Source of the DNA: Burkholderiales bacterium
Lineage (GTDB): Bacteria > Pseudomonadota > Gammaproteobacteria > Burkholderiales > Burkholderiaceae_C
Direction: 5' to 3'
Length of the DNA: 14,185 nt
Assembly: GCA_025354615.1 (NCBI GenBank)
Contig: JANXMO010000106.1
Span: 1 to 14,185, forward strand
Shown here: piece after piece, positions 1 through 7,467 of the stretch
Layout: each line of letters begins with the position of its first letter
Numbering within the stretch: position 1 is the first letter of the stretch
The notes under the pieces: generated by a model
The model's input: only the letters and a program-made list of their open reading frames with translations
Databases searched by the model: none
What the model was told of the DNA's origin: nothing
Position numbers and translations under genes: made by a program

Positions 1-193
1 CGACGGCGCGTCGCACGACAATACCGAACGGGCGCGGCGCTTCGGCCGCCAGTTGCACGGCCGCTTCAAGCTGCCGGTGCACGAGGTGGACGAGCGTTAC
101 ACGACGACCGAAGCGGCGAGCAACGGCGAGCGCGACCTCGACGCCGCCTCGGCGGCGATCATCCTGAACCAGTTCCTGAGTGCCCACGCATGA
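1..193 (+). CDS. ruvX: Holliday junction resolvase-like RuvX/YqgF, C-terminal fragment
   Basis: This is the last 63 residues of a protein whose start lies before the window; the reading frame begins at base 2. It reads DGASHDNTERARRFGRQL and later HEVDERYTTTEA, followed by an alanine-rich segment with the SAAIILNQFL helix. These are typical C-terminal elements of the RuvX/YqgF family, an RNase H-fold putative Holliday junction resolvase also linked to 16S rRNA 5'-end processing. The DERYTT stretch carries the conserved acidic and Thr residues of the family's second nucleic-acid-facing motif. The stop codon overlaps the start of pyrR (ATGA at 190-193), so the two genes are probably translationally coupled. 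The ruvX-pyrR-pyrB order is common in Burkholderiales. The assignment is quite secure although only the tail is visible. Confidence 0.85.
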   Translation, partial: DGASHDNTERARRFGRQLHGRFKLPVHEVDERYTTTEAASNGERDLDAASAAIILNQFLSAHA

Positions 194-699
194 GCAGCCT
201 GAACCTCGACGCCGAAGCGCTGTACGCCGACCTGCTGGCCGGCGTGCGCAACCTGGCGCCGCAGGGCGCTGCGCTGGTCGGCATTTGGTCCGGTGGCGCT
301 TGGCTGGCCGAGCGGCTTCAGCGCGATTTGGGCTGGCCGGGCGAGCACGGCGTGATTTCGAGCGCGCTGCACCGCGATGACTTCAATTCACGCGGCATGA
401 CGGGCGGCGCCAACCAGACGCGGCTGCCATTTGAGGTCGAAGGCCGCGCCATCGTGCTGGTTGACGATGTGCTCTACACCGGGCGCACGATTCGCGCTGC
501 TGTCAATGAACTGTTCGACTTCGGCCGCCCGGCGGGCGTCGCCCTGGCCGTGCTGGTGGACCGCGGCGGGCGCGAGCTGCCCATCGAGCCCGGCTTCGCA
601 GCGGCGCGCCTGCAGGTGCCAGCGGCGCAGCGACTGGCGTTGGCGCGCGATGCCGCGGGGCGCTTGAGTTTCGTGTTGCGCGGGCAGGCCACAACATGA
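190..699 (+). CDS. pyrR: PyrR bifunctional pyrimidine regulator / uracil phosphoribosyltransferase
   Basis: The 169-residue product has the size and the type I phosphoribosyltransferase signature of PyrR. The PRPP-binding loop is [16 protein letters not shown] (residues 89-104), with the two Asp residues and the TGRT turn that bind ribose-5-phosphate and pyrophosphate. [14 protein letters not shown] (57-70) matches the PyrR segment that holds the active-site Arg-Asp-Asp. The family converts uracil plus PRPP to UMP. In Gram-positive bacteria it also binds pyr mRNA to attenuate transcription, but that role is not established for proteobacterial members and I see no obvious PyrR-binding attenuator here. 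The start is fixed by the ATGA overlap with ruvX. pyrB follows 28 bases later, so its substrate and pathway context agree. Confidence 0.92.
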   Translation: MSSLNLDAEALYADLLAGVRNLAPQGAALVGIWSGGAWLAERLQRDLGWPGEHGVISSALHRDDFNSRGMTGGANQTRLPFEVEGRAIVLVDDVLYTGRTIRAAVNELFDFGRPAGVALAVLVDRGGRELPIEPGFAAARLQVPAAQRLALARDAAGRLSFVLRGQATT

Positions 700-737
700 C
701 ACGCCACCGCATCCAGGGCCACGGCGCATGGCGATGA
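696..737 (+). other. Possible 13-codon coupling ORF between pyrR and pyrB
   Basis: An ATG at 696 overlaps the pyrR stop (ATGA) and opens a 13-codon frame, [13 protein letters not shown]. Its stop at 735-737 in turn overlaps the second in-frame ATG of pyrB (ATGA at 734-737). Ribosomes leaving pyrR could therefore be handed to pyrB through this short frame. No homology is recognisable, the peptide is probably not functional in itself, and chance is a fair alternative. Confidence 0.25.
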
Positions 738-1684
738 ACCCACAGCTCAACCGGCACGGTGAGCTGGTGCACCTGCTGTCGATCGAAGGGCTGCCGCGCG
801 CGCTGATTCATCAGATTCTGGACACCGCGGGCACGTTTCTCAGCGTCAACGACCGCGAAGTCAAGAAAGTGCCGCTGCTGCGCGGCAAAAGCATCTTCAA
901 CCTGTTTTTCGAGAACAGCACACGCACGCGCACGACGTTCGAGATCGCTGCAAAGCGGCTGTCGGCCGACGTCTTCAACCTCGACATCGCGCGCTCCAGC
1001 GCCGCCAAAGGCGAGAGCCTGCTGGACACCATCGCCAACCTGAGCGCGATGCACGCCGACATGTTCGTCGTGCGGCACAGTGAAAGCGGCGCGCCTTATT
1101 TGATCGCGCAGCACTGCTCGCCGCATGTGCACGTGATCAACGCCGGCGACGGGCGCCACCAGCACCCGACGCAGGGGCTGCTCGACATGTACACGATCCG
1201 CCATTACAAAAAAGACTTCACGCAGCTGACGGTGGCCATCGTGGGCGACATCGTGCATTCGCGCGTGGCGCGTTCGGACATTCATGCGCTGACAACGCTG
1301 GGCGTGCCGGAAGTACGCGCGGTCGGCCCGAAAACGCTGGTGCCGGGCGACTTGCGCGAGATGGGTGTGCGCGTGTGCCACGACATGGCAGAAGGCATCC
1401 GCGGCGCCGACGTGATCATCATGCTGCGCCTGCAAAGCGAGCGCATGAGCAACGCGCTGTTGCCCAGCGCGGATGAGTTTTTCAAAAGCTACGGCCTGAC
1501 CGAAGAAAAACTGGCGCTGGCCAAACCCGACGCCATCGTGATGCACCCGGGGCCGATCAACCGCGGCGTCGAGATCGACTCCAGCGTGGCCGACGGCATG
1601 CAAAGCGTCATCTTGCCGCAAGTGACTTTCGGCATCGCGGTGCGCATGGCGGTGATGTCGACATTGGCGGGCAACAGCGCATGA
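728..1684 (+). CDS. pyrB: Aspartate carbamoyltransferase catalytic subunit
   Basis: The 318-residue protein catalyses carbamoyl phosphate + L-aspartate to N-carbamoyl-aspartate, the committed step of de novo pyrimidine synthesis in the cytoplasm. Diagnostic motifs are all present: [12 protein letters not shown] (61-72) for carbamoyl-phosphate binding, the HPTQGLLD loop (about 142-149), MLRLQSERM (about 234-242) and [13 protein letters not shown] near the C-terminus. Length is normal for the family. Two close ATGs (728 and 734) could serve as start; the first is used here, with a weak AGGG upstream. The gene overlaps pyrC' by four bases (ATGA). No regulatory pyrI gene is seen. Together with the inactive PyrC' next door this points to a class A ATCase, a large PyrB-PyrC' complex of the kind known from Pseudomonas. 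Confidence 0.96.
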   Translation: MAMNPQLNRHGELVHLLSIEGLPRALIHQILDTAGTFLSVNDREVKKVPLLRGKSIFNLFFENSTRTRTTFEIAAKRLSADVFNLDIARSSAAKGESLLDTIANLSAMHADMFVVRHSESGAPYLIAQHCSPHVHVINAGDGRHQHPTQGLLDMYTIRHYKKDFTQLTVAIVGDIVHSRVARSDIHALTTLGVPEVRAVGPKTLVPGDLREMGVRVCHDMAEGIRGADVIIMLRLQSERMSNALLPSADEFFKSYGLTEEKLALAKPDAIVMHPGPINRGVEIDSSVADGMQSVILPQVTFGIAVRMAVMSTLAGNSA

Positions 1685-2976
1685 AGCTTTTGATCCGCAA
1701 CGGCCGTCTCGTCGACCCGGCCAGCGGCTTTGACGGGCCGGGCGATGTCGCCATCGCCGGCGGGCGCATCGTGGCGCTCGGCCGTGTCAGCGCTGACTTC
1801 GACGCCACCCGCACGATCGACGCCAGCGGGCTGGTCGTCGCGCCGGGGCTGGTCGACCTCGCGGCCCGCTTGCGCGAGCCGGGCCATGAACACGAGGGCA
1901 TGCTGGAGTCGGAGATGGCGGCGGCGGTGGCCGGCGGCGTGACCAGCCTGGTGTGCCCGCCCGACACCGACCCGCCGCTCGACGAGCCGGGCCTGGTCGA
2001 AATGTTGAAATTTCGCGCGCGCAATCTGAACCAGTCGCGCCTGTACCCGCTGGGCGCGCTGACCCGCGGCCTGGCCGGTGAGGCGCTGACCGAAATGGCC
2101 GAGTTGACCGAGGCAGGCTGCGTCGGCTTCTCGCAGGCCGATGTGGCGCTGCGCGACACGCGGGTGCTGCACCGCGCGCTGCAATACGCGTCCACCTTCG
2201 GCTACACGACCTGGCTGCGCCCGCTCGATGCCTGGCTGGGCAGCGGCGTGGCCGCCAAAGGCACGCTGGCCACGCGCATGGGCCTGGCCGGCGTGCCGGT
2301 GATTGCCGAAACCATCGCCATGGCCACCCTGTTCGAGCTGGTGCGCGACACTGGCGCCCGCGTGCACCTGTGCCGGCTGAGCAGCGCGGCCGGCATCGAG
2401 CTGATGCGCCGCGCCCGTGCTGAAGGCTTGCCGGTGACGGCTGACGTCAGCATCAACCACCTGCATTTGACCGATGTCGACATCGGTTACTTCAACGCCG
2501 CAATGCGGCTGACGCCGCCGCTGCGCCAGCAGCGCGACCGCGACGCGTTGCGGACCGCGCTGGCCGACGGCACGGTCGACGCGCTGACCAGCGACCACAC
2601 ACCCGTTGACGAAAACGCCAAGGCGCTGCCTTTTGCCGAAGCCGAACCGGGCGCCACCGGGCTGGAGCTGCTGCTGTCGCTGGCGCTGAAATGGGGTGAG
2701 CAGATGCGTTTACCGTTGACGCAGACATTGGCCACCGTGACCAGCGCGCCGGTGCGGGTGATCGGCGAGGCGCTGGGCTCGCTCGGCCACAGCACCGGCC
2801 GGCTGGTGGAAGGCGGCGTGGCTGACCTGTGCCTGTTCGACCCCGGCGCGCACTGGACGGTGCGCCGCGTGGCGCTGAAAAGCCAGGGCCGGCACACGCC
2901 GTTTGCGGGGCACGAATTGCCAGGGCGGGTGCGGTGGACCGTCGTGGCAGGCCATGTGGCGTTTGAGGCCAACTAA
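1681..2976 (+). CDS. pyrX: Dihydroorotase-like protein PyrC' (PyrX), probably non-catalytic ATCase subunit
   Basis: The 431-residue product has the full amidohydrolase layout of a type I dihydroorotase: the N-terminal small beta domain, the [10 protein letters not shown] segment (64-73), TSDHTP (303-308) and the C-terminal beta segment [10 protein letters not shown]. However, most metal ligands are gone. The canonical DxHxH is DLAAR (59-63), so both His are lost. The carboxylated-Lys/Asp region FSDDG reads FSQAD (150-154), the HAED His is Arg180, the CH pair is CR (231-232) and the first His of the PHH motif is Asn259. Only Asp305 remains. This matches PyrC' of Pseudomonas, known to be needed for ATCase assembly but lacking dihydroorotase activity. 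Automated annotation would call it dihydroorotase; a true pyrC should exist elsewhere in the genome. It overlaps pyrB by four bases. Confidence 0.9.
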   Translation: MKLLIRNGRLVDPASGFDGPGDVAIAGGRIVALGRVSADFDATRTIDASGLVVAPGLVDLAARLREPGHEHEGMLESEMAAAVAGGVTSLVCPPDTDPPLDEPGLVEMLKFRARNLNQSRLYPLGALTRGLAGEALTEMAELTEAGCVGFSQADVALRDTRVLHRALQYASTFGYTTWLRPLDAWLGSGVAAKGTLATRMGLAGVPVIAETIAMATLFELVRDTGARVHLCRLSSAAGIELMRRARAEGLPVTADVSINHLHLTDVDIGYFNAAMRLTPPLRQQRDRDALRTALADGTVDALTSDHTPVDENAKALPFAEAEPGATGLELLLSLALKWGEQMRLPLTQTLATVTSAPVRVIGEALGSLGHSTGRLVEGGVADLCLFDPGAHWTVRRVALKSQGRHTPFAGHELPGRVRWTVVAGHVAFEAN

Positions 2977-2980
2977 AACG

Positions 2981-3730
2981 ATGGCGGCGGCCCGGTGGGT
3001 GCGTGCCTGGTGGCGGCTGACGGCCTGCCTTTTTCAGGTTGCCGGCGGTTTGCTGATCTGCTCGTTGGTGTTTCCGTTTCTTGACCCAGCGCAGCGGCTG
3101 GAGCAGATCGGCCGCTGGTCGCGCCGCATGCTGCGTGCGCTGGGCATCGTTCTGCACGCCAGCGGCGCACCACCGGCAGACGGTGTGCTGGTCGTCTCCA
3201 ACCACGTGTCGTGGTTGGACATCCTGGTCATTAATGCGGTATGCCCGGTGCGCTTCGTCTCCAAAGCCGACGTACGCGCCTGGCCGGTGCTGGGTTGGCT
3301 GGTGGCCAGCGCCGGCACACTGTTCATTGAACGCGAACGCAAACGCGACGCGCTGCGCGTGGTGCAATTGATGGCTGACGCCTTGCGCCGTGGCGAGCGC
3401 GTAGCGGTGTTTCCCGAGGGCACTACCAGCAGCGGCCACGGGCTGCTCCCCTTTCACGCCAACTTGTTGCAAGCCGCAATTACCAGCGGCATGCCGGTGC
3501 AGGCTGTGGTGTTGCGCTACGCCGACGCGCACGCGCCTATCAGCCGTGCGGCTGCCTACATCAATCAGCAAACGTTGGCCCACTCATTGTGGACAGTGCT
3601 CAACACCAGCAAGCTACAGGCGCGGCTGCACGCATTGCCGCCACAAGACCCGCAGCCGCTGGACCGGCGCACGCTGGGGCGGCAGCTGCAGGAACGCATT
3701 GCCGCCGCGCTGGACCGCCACCTCGCTTGA
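2981..3730 (+). CDS. plsC: 1-acyl-sn-glycerol-3-phosphate acyltransferase (PlsC-type)
   Basis: The 249-residue product carries the glycerolipid acyltransferase motifs NHVSWLD (74-80; catalytic His75 and Asp80 of HX4D) and FPEGTTSSG (144-152), plus the SKADVRAWPVLGW and GTLFIERER segments that bind the glycerol phosphate. A hydrophobic stretch around residues 14-34 is a likely membrane anchor. The family acylates lysophosphatidic acid to phosphatidic acid at the inner membrane. The frame is open back to 2903, but the ATG at 2981 is preferred: it follows the pyrC' stop by four bases and has GAGG about 12 bases upstream, whereas the longer form would lie mostly inside pyrC'. Co-transcription with pyr genes is usual in this group. 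Members of the family also acylate lyso-ornithine lipids or other lysolipids, so the substrate is an inference. Confidence 0.9.
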   Translation: MAAARWVRAWWRLTACLFQVAGGLLICSLVFPFLDPAQRLEQIGRWSRRMLRALGIVLHASGAPPADGVLVVSNHVSWLDILVINAVCPVRFVSKADVRAWPVLGWLVASAGTLFIERERKRDALRVVQLMADALRRGERVAVFPEGTTSSGHGLLPFHANLLQAAITSGMPVQAVVLRYADAHAPISRAAAYINQQTLAHSLWTVLNTSKLQARLHALPPQDPQPLDRRTLGRQLQERIAAALDRHLA

Positions 3731-3760
3731 GGCAACGCAAGGCGGTACCTGCGCCCAGCG

Positions 3761-3794
3761 CTGTGCTGTGCTGTGCTGTGCTGTGCTGTGCTGT
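3761..3794. repeat. CTGTG pentanucleotide tandem repeat, about 6.8 copies
   Basis: Six perfect CTGTG units followed by CTGT lie 30 bases after the plsC stop and about 118 bases before the esterase start. A 5-bp unit can slip during replication. The repeat is not in any convincing reading frame: the esterase frame has a stop at 3897-3899. A copy-number change could therefore only alter a leader, promoter spacing or terminator, not a protein. Confidence 0.95.
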
Positions 3795-3911
3795 TGAACT
3801 CGTAGGACGGTGACGACGTTTCAACACGCTCCCGGCCGGGTGTGCCCTGCAACCATGCCCCCCATGCTGGACTTACTGCTGCCCGCAGCGCTTTGTTGAT
3901 CCGCTTTGCCC

Positions 3912-4898
3912 ATGACCGCACATCTCTCTGCCCTTCCTTCATGGACCCGTTGGCTGCACCGCGCTTACGGCAATTCATTGCGCCACGCATTGAAAGCGAC
4001 TCCTGCCGCCACTGCGAAAACCGCTTTCCTCCCGTCCAAAGGACGCTGGACCGCAGGCCTTGCAATGGGCGCCATGGGTATGCGTCACTACCGCGTGTAT
4101 TGGCCTGAAAATGTTCAAGTCGGCGAACGGTTGCCATTGATGGTGATGCTGCATGGCTGTGGCCAGGACGCTCAAGGTTTTGCGGCCAGCACGGGTATGA
4201 ACCGCCTGGCGGCGCGCGAGCGCTTTGTGGTTCTCTACCCCGAGCAGGACCGCCTGGCCAACCCACAGGGCTGCTGGAACTGGTTTGACACCGATCACGG
4301 GCGCGCACAAGGCGAAGCAGCGTTGATCCTGAATGCCATCGACCAAATCTGCCTGACCGGGTCAGTGGACCGCCACCGAGTGGCCGTGGCCGGGTTGTCG
4401 GCTGGCGCCAGCATGGCCGCACTGCTGGCCACACGTTACCCCGGGCGATTCAAGGCTGTGGTCATGCACTCCGGTGTGCCGCCCGGTATGGCGCATTCAG
4501 CCGCTTCGGCGCTCGGCGCCATGCAAGGCCACCGCACCATGACGCCATTGCGCGCCGCGGCACCTCCTTTCAGGGCCGCACAGCCAGCATTGCTGGCCAT
4601 TCATGGCACGCTCGACCGCGTGGTGTCAGCTGACAACGCACACGCTGCCACGCACGCCTGGGCGGCTGCAGGTGGTGCCCATGCAGGCGCGGGCCGCCGC
4701 CTGCAGCGGGGCCAGCGTCATGCCTGCACCGTGACCGACTTCAAGCAACGAGACAGTACCGTCGCCACACTGGTGGAAGTCGACGGATTGGGTCATGCCT
4801 GGAGCGGTGGCGCCGCCAGCCAGCCATTCAGCGACGCGCTGGGGCCTGACGCGTCGCGCATGGCGTGGGCTTTTGCACTTAAGCAATTTGCACATTGA
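3912..4898 (+). CDS. PHB depolymerase-family esterase (LpqC / CE1-like), cytoplasmic form
   Basis: The 328-residue alpha/beta hydrolase has MVMLHGCGQDAQGFAAS (77-93; the oxyanion-hole HGCGQ), then ARERFVVLYPEQD, CWNWF, and the nucleophile elbow GLSAGAS (Ser163). The likely acid is Asp235 in IHGTLDRVV and the likely base His295 in GLGHAWSGG. This arrangement is that of the PHB-depolymerase / feruloyl-esterase-like family. No signal peptide is apparent: the N-terminus has many basic residues and no hydrophobic core, so it is probably intracellular and may cleave short hydroxyalkanoate oligomers or other esters; the substrate cannot be read from the sequence. Residues 213-225 and the Ala-rich 240s are low complexity. 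The ATG at 3912 is used; a TTG two codons earlier (3906) is an alternative. It is not obviously in an operon with either neighbour. Confidence 0.85.
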   Translation: MTAHLSALPSWTRWLHRAYGNSLRHALKATPAATAKTAFLPSKGRWTAGLAMGAMGMRHYRVYWPENVQVGERLPLMVMLHGCGQDAQGFAASTGMNRLAARERFVVLYPEQDRLANPQGCWNWFDTDHGRAQGEAALILNAIDQICLTGSVDRHRVAVAGLSAGASMAALLATRYPGRFKAVVMHSGVPPGMAHSAASALGAMQGHRTMTPLRAAAPPFRAAQPALLAIHGTLDRVVSADNAHAATHAWAAAGGAHAGAGRRLQRGQRHACTVTDFKQRDSTVATLVEVDGLGHAWSGGAASQPFSDALGPDASRMAWAFALKQFAH

Positions 4899-5012
4899 CG
4901 GACCGGCTGTTGGCAGTGGATGAACCCAGCGCGTACCGCTTTTTGTCTTACGTGCCGTTGCGCTGCCTGACGACAAGCGGCGGCCAGCACGGCTTTTAGC
5001 CTTGCGTCTTCC

Positions 5013-5732
5013 ATGCAAATACATGCCGCCCACCCGTTACCCCTGTCTCTCTCGCCGCCAGTTGCTTTGCGCGCCGAGCAGGCTCAACAGCAGTTCAAGG
5101 CCTATGTGCAGGCGCCAGCCTTTCCATGTGTCGGCGCCCGCTCGGCGATCAACCGCGGGCGTGCCTGTTTCGGCCTGTATGACGGCCTGGGGGAAGGCGG
5201 CCACATCGCTCGGTTATGCACCGACCTGGGCCAGTTCTCCGCCAGATTTCCTCAGCCGGGCGAAGACCCGGTCAGTTTTATCGCCTTGTTCGATGACACC
5301 ATTGCGTCTGAACTCGAATTCGAGCGCCGCCTGTGGCAGCATTTGCAAGAGGTGCATGAGCACGACCGCCGTCAGTTCGCGTGGAATGCCGGCGTCAGTG
5401 ACGACCCGTCGTCGCCGCAGTTTTCATTCAGCGTTGGCGGCCGGGCTTTTTTCGTGGTCGGCTTGAGCCCGGTGGCCTCACGGCTGGCGCGCCGTGCGCC
5501 CATGCCTTGCCTGGTTTTCAACTTCCATGACCAGTTCGAAGCGTTGCGCGCAAGCGGTAAATATGACGGCTTGCAGCGTGTCATCCGCAACCGGGACGTC
5601 GCCTTGCAAGGCGCGATCAACCCGGTGCTGGCGCGCCATGGCGACGCTTCTGAAGCGCGCCAGTATTCGGGCCGCGCCACCGAAGCCGGCTGGCGTTGTC
5701 CTTTTCATTCCGGAGAATCCGATGCCCAGTGA
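5013..5732 (+). CDS. YqcI/YcgG-family protein, putative heme-dependent N-hydroxylase
   Basis: The 239-residue product matches the YqcI/YcgG family throughout: FPCVGARSAINRG (37-49), FGLYDGLGEGG, then FEFERRLWQHLQEV-type residues around 103-114, DPSSPQFSFS (131-140), AFFVVGLSPVASRLARR (145-161), FNFHDQFEALR (169-179), IRNRDVALQG (191-200), the SEARQYSGR block and a terminal WRCPF (227-231). Characterised relatives include GntA (guanitoxin), DcsA (D-cycloserine) and AglA (argolaphos), heme proteins that N-hydroxylate guanidine- or arginine-type nitrogens. The substrate here is unknown. The protein has the family's usual length and no missing motif that I can see. The gene opens a cassette: its 3' end overlaps the DUF1989 gene by 11 bases, and that gene overlaps the ATP-grasp gene. 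The ATG at 5013 lacks a clear Shine-Dalgarno, so the exact start is uncertain. Confidence 0.85.
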   Translation: MQIHAAHPLPLSLSPPVALRAEQAQQQFKAYVQAPAFPCVGARSAINRGRACFGLYDGLGEGGHIARLCTDLGQFSARFPQPGEDPVSFIALFDDTIASELEFERRLWQHLQEVHEHDRRQFAWNAGVSDDPSSPQFSFSVGGRAFFVVGLSPVASRLARRAPMPCLVFNFHDQFEALRASGKYDGLQRVIRNRDVALQGAINPVLARHGDASEARQYSGRATEAGWRCPFHSGESDAQ

Positions 5733-6351
5733 ATGCCTTGACCGGCCTGCTGCTGCCACAACCCGTATTGCGCCGCAAAGCGGTGTGTCGTTCAAATTGC
5801 GGGCAGGTGATGTGCTCAAGGTGCGTGACCCTTGCGGTGAGCAAGTGTGTGATCTGTTCGCATTCAAGGACGGCGATTTCACTTGCAGCTTGTCATCGGG
5901 ACGCAGCATTGATTACGCTGGCAAAATCTATTTGTCGACTGGCGACGTGCTGTACTCGAACGACAGCCGACGCTTGTTCACCATCGTTGCCGATACCGTG
6001 GGCCGGCATGATTTCCTGCTGACGCCTTGCAGCCAGGAGATGTTCGAAATTCTTTACCGCTGCCAGGGCCACCATCCGAGCTGCCTGGAAAATTTGTTCA
6101 ATGCGCTGTCGCCACACGGTGTCAAGGCGCACCAGATTTCCAACACGTTCAACATTTTCATGAACGTTACCGTGAGCGCCGAGGGCGAGGTCAGCGTGAA
6201 GCCGCCGCTGTCCAGGGCGGGCGATTCCATTGAGTTGCGCGCTGAGATGGACCTTCTGTGCGCCCTCACCGCCTGCTCGGCCGAGATGTCCAACAACGGC
6301 ACGTTCAAGCCGATTGACTATGAAATCGTGCGCGCGACCGTTGAGGTGTGA
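5722..6351 (+). CDS. DUF1989 / urea carboxylase-associated family protein
   Basis: The 209-residue product carries the DUF1989 signature: GEQVCDLFAF (39-48), LSTGDVLYSNDSRRLFTI (71-88), DTVGRHDFLLTPCS (91-104), HPSCLENLFNAL (118-129), NTFNIFMNV (141-149), AGDSIELRAEMDLL (166-179) and ALTACSAE (181-188). In urea-carboxylase gene clusters two paralogues of this family (UAAP1/2, CgdA/B) act as carboxyguanidine deiminase in guanidine breakdown; other members are uncharacterised. The conserved Asp/His/Cys residues fit a metal-dependent active site, by inference. The ATG at 5722 is chosen because GGAG lies six bases upstream; the frame stays open further 5', but that would be overlap with the preceding gene. 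Only one DUF1989 copy is present and no urea carboxylase is nearby, so the role is probably not standard guanidine degradation. It overlaps the next gene as GTGA. Confidence 0.85.
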   Translation: MPSECLDRPAAATTRIAPQSGVSFKLRAGDVLKVRDPCGEQVCDLFAFKDGDFTCSLSSGRSIDYAGKIYLSTGDVLYSNDSRRLFTIVADTVGRHDFLLTPCSQEMFEILYRCQGHHPSCLENLFNALSPHGVKAHQISNTFNIFMNVTVSAEGEVSVKPPLSRAGDSIELRAEMDLLCALTACSAEMSNNGTFKPIDYEIVRATVEV

Positions 6352-7457
6352 ACCACGGACTGCCGCAAAACCCTGCGGCCGGCGTCAAACGGGACTTGCG
6401 TCATGCGCAAATCGTGCGGTCCGTCGGCCGTTTGGAACGGTTGCCCAAGTGGTTGAATTTGGTGCCCATCGTCCTGCAGTGGGTCGCCCTGTCGCTGCGC
6501 TACCGTTCCATCACCCTGCCCTCGTGCGCCAATCCGTTCATCACCGCGGGCGGCTTGGTGGGCGAAGGCAAGATGGAATATTTGGACATCATGGGAGCCC
6601 GAGCCCGGCAAGCAACGGTGACGACGGTGTGCGTGACAGCCACCGGCGCCGGCGCAGCCGGTGAAGCCCAAGAGGCCCTGGCGCGCGCCGGGCTGACGTA
6701 TCCCATCGTTGCCAAGCCCGACCTCGGCTGGTGCGGCTTCGGCGTGCGCCGCATCGAAGATCGCGCCGCACTGCAGCGCTATTTCGCTGCATTCCCGCCG
6801 GGCGAGCGCGTCGTCCTGCAACAGTGGCTGCCCGACGCGGGCGAAGCCGGCCTGTTTTACATGCGCTCACCCGATCAAGCCAAAGGCCAGCTGACCGGCC
6901 TGCTGCTGCGCCATTTCCCACGCGTGACCGGCGATGGTTTGCACACCGTGGAGCAACTGATGGCAACCGACCTTCGCGCCCGCCGGCTGGGCCGCGATGG
7001 CGCCAGCGAGCCGTGCTGCGACGTCAACCGCGTTCCCGCCCGGGGCGAGGTGGTGCGCATTGCCACCGTGGGCTCCACCCGCGTTGGCGGCCGCTATGAA
7101 AATGCCAGCCGTCTCGTCACGCCTGAGTTGGCCGCTGCGGTCGACGCGATTGCCCGCGACATGAAAAGCTTCCACGCCGGCCGCTTCGACGTCAAATACG
7201 CGCAGCTCGACGATTTGCTGGCTGGCCGCTTCACCATCATCGAAGTCAACGGCGCCGGCTCGGAAGCCGTCCACGCATGGGATGCAGCGCTGACGCTGCG
7301 GCAGGCCTACCGCATCATTTTTGCCAAACAACGCCAGTTGTTTGCCATCGGCCATGCCATGCGCCAGTGCGGCCACCGGCCCGTTGGCTGGCGTGCGCTG
7401 CTGCGCCACCAGCGGCGCCAGCAGGCGTTGATCAGCCGCTACCCGCCGTCCAATTGA
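6348..7457 (+). CDS. ATP-grasp ligase-like protein with N-terminal hydrophobic helix
   Basis: The 369-residue protein resembles the D-Ala-D-Ala-ligase-like ATP-grasp fold. YPIVAKPDLGWCGFGVRRI (118-136) supplies the nucleotide-binding Lys123 and glycine loop, VLQQWLP (156-162) resembles the hinge, and GRFDVKYA (278-285) with FTIIEVNGAGSE (295-306) supplies the acidic/Asn metal ligands (Glu299, Asn301). Ahead of it lie a hydrophobic helix at 34-50 and a conserved-looking LPSCANPFITAGGLVGEGK segment (57-75), which suggest membrane association or a family-specific lid. Such enzymes couple ATP cleavage to joining a carboxylate with an amine or thiol; the substrates are unknown. Start: GTG at 6348 overlaps the previous stop (GTGA); no ATG in frame occurs before codon 76. 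The overlap argues for a shared transcript and pathway with the heme N-hydroxylase and DUF1989 genes. Confidence 0.75.
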   Translation: MNHGLPQNPAAGVKRDLRHAQIVRSVGRLERLPKWLNLVPIVLQWVALSLRYRSITLPSCANPFITAGGLVGEGKMEYLDIMGARARQATVTTVCVTATGAGAAGEAQEALARAGLTYPIVAKPDLGWCGFGVRRIEDRAALQRYFAAFPPGERVVLQQWLPDAGEAGLFYMRSPDQAKGQLTGLLLRHFPRVTGDGLHTVEQLMATDLRARRLGRDGASEPCCDVNRVPARGEVVRIATVGSTRVGGRYENASRLVTPELAAAVDAIARDMKSFHAGRFDVKYAQLDDLLAGRFTIIEVNGAGSEAVHAWDAALTLRQAYRIIFAKQRQLFAIGHAMRQCGHRPVGWRALLRHQRRQQALISRYPPSN

Positions 7458-7467
7458 GTGGGCACCG

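Noticed and set aside
503..1621. Long minus-strand open frame of 372 codons opposite pyrB
   Set aside because: It is a GC-rich shadow: His/Arg/Ala/Gln-rich with no family motif, fully antisense to well-supported pyrB.
1489..2598. Minus-strand open frame of 369 codons opposite pyrC'
   Set aside because: Same kind of antisense shadow; composition is biased to Gln, Arg, Ala and His with no recognisable domain.
2903..2980. Longer plsC start at 2903
   Set aside because: This would add 26 residues overlapping pyrC' with no homology; the ATG at 2981 gives normal spacing and length.
3565..4434. Minus-strand open frame of 289 codons spanning the repeat and esterase
   Set aside because: It passes through plsC, a non-coding tandem repeat and the esterase, and lacks any protein family character.
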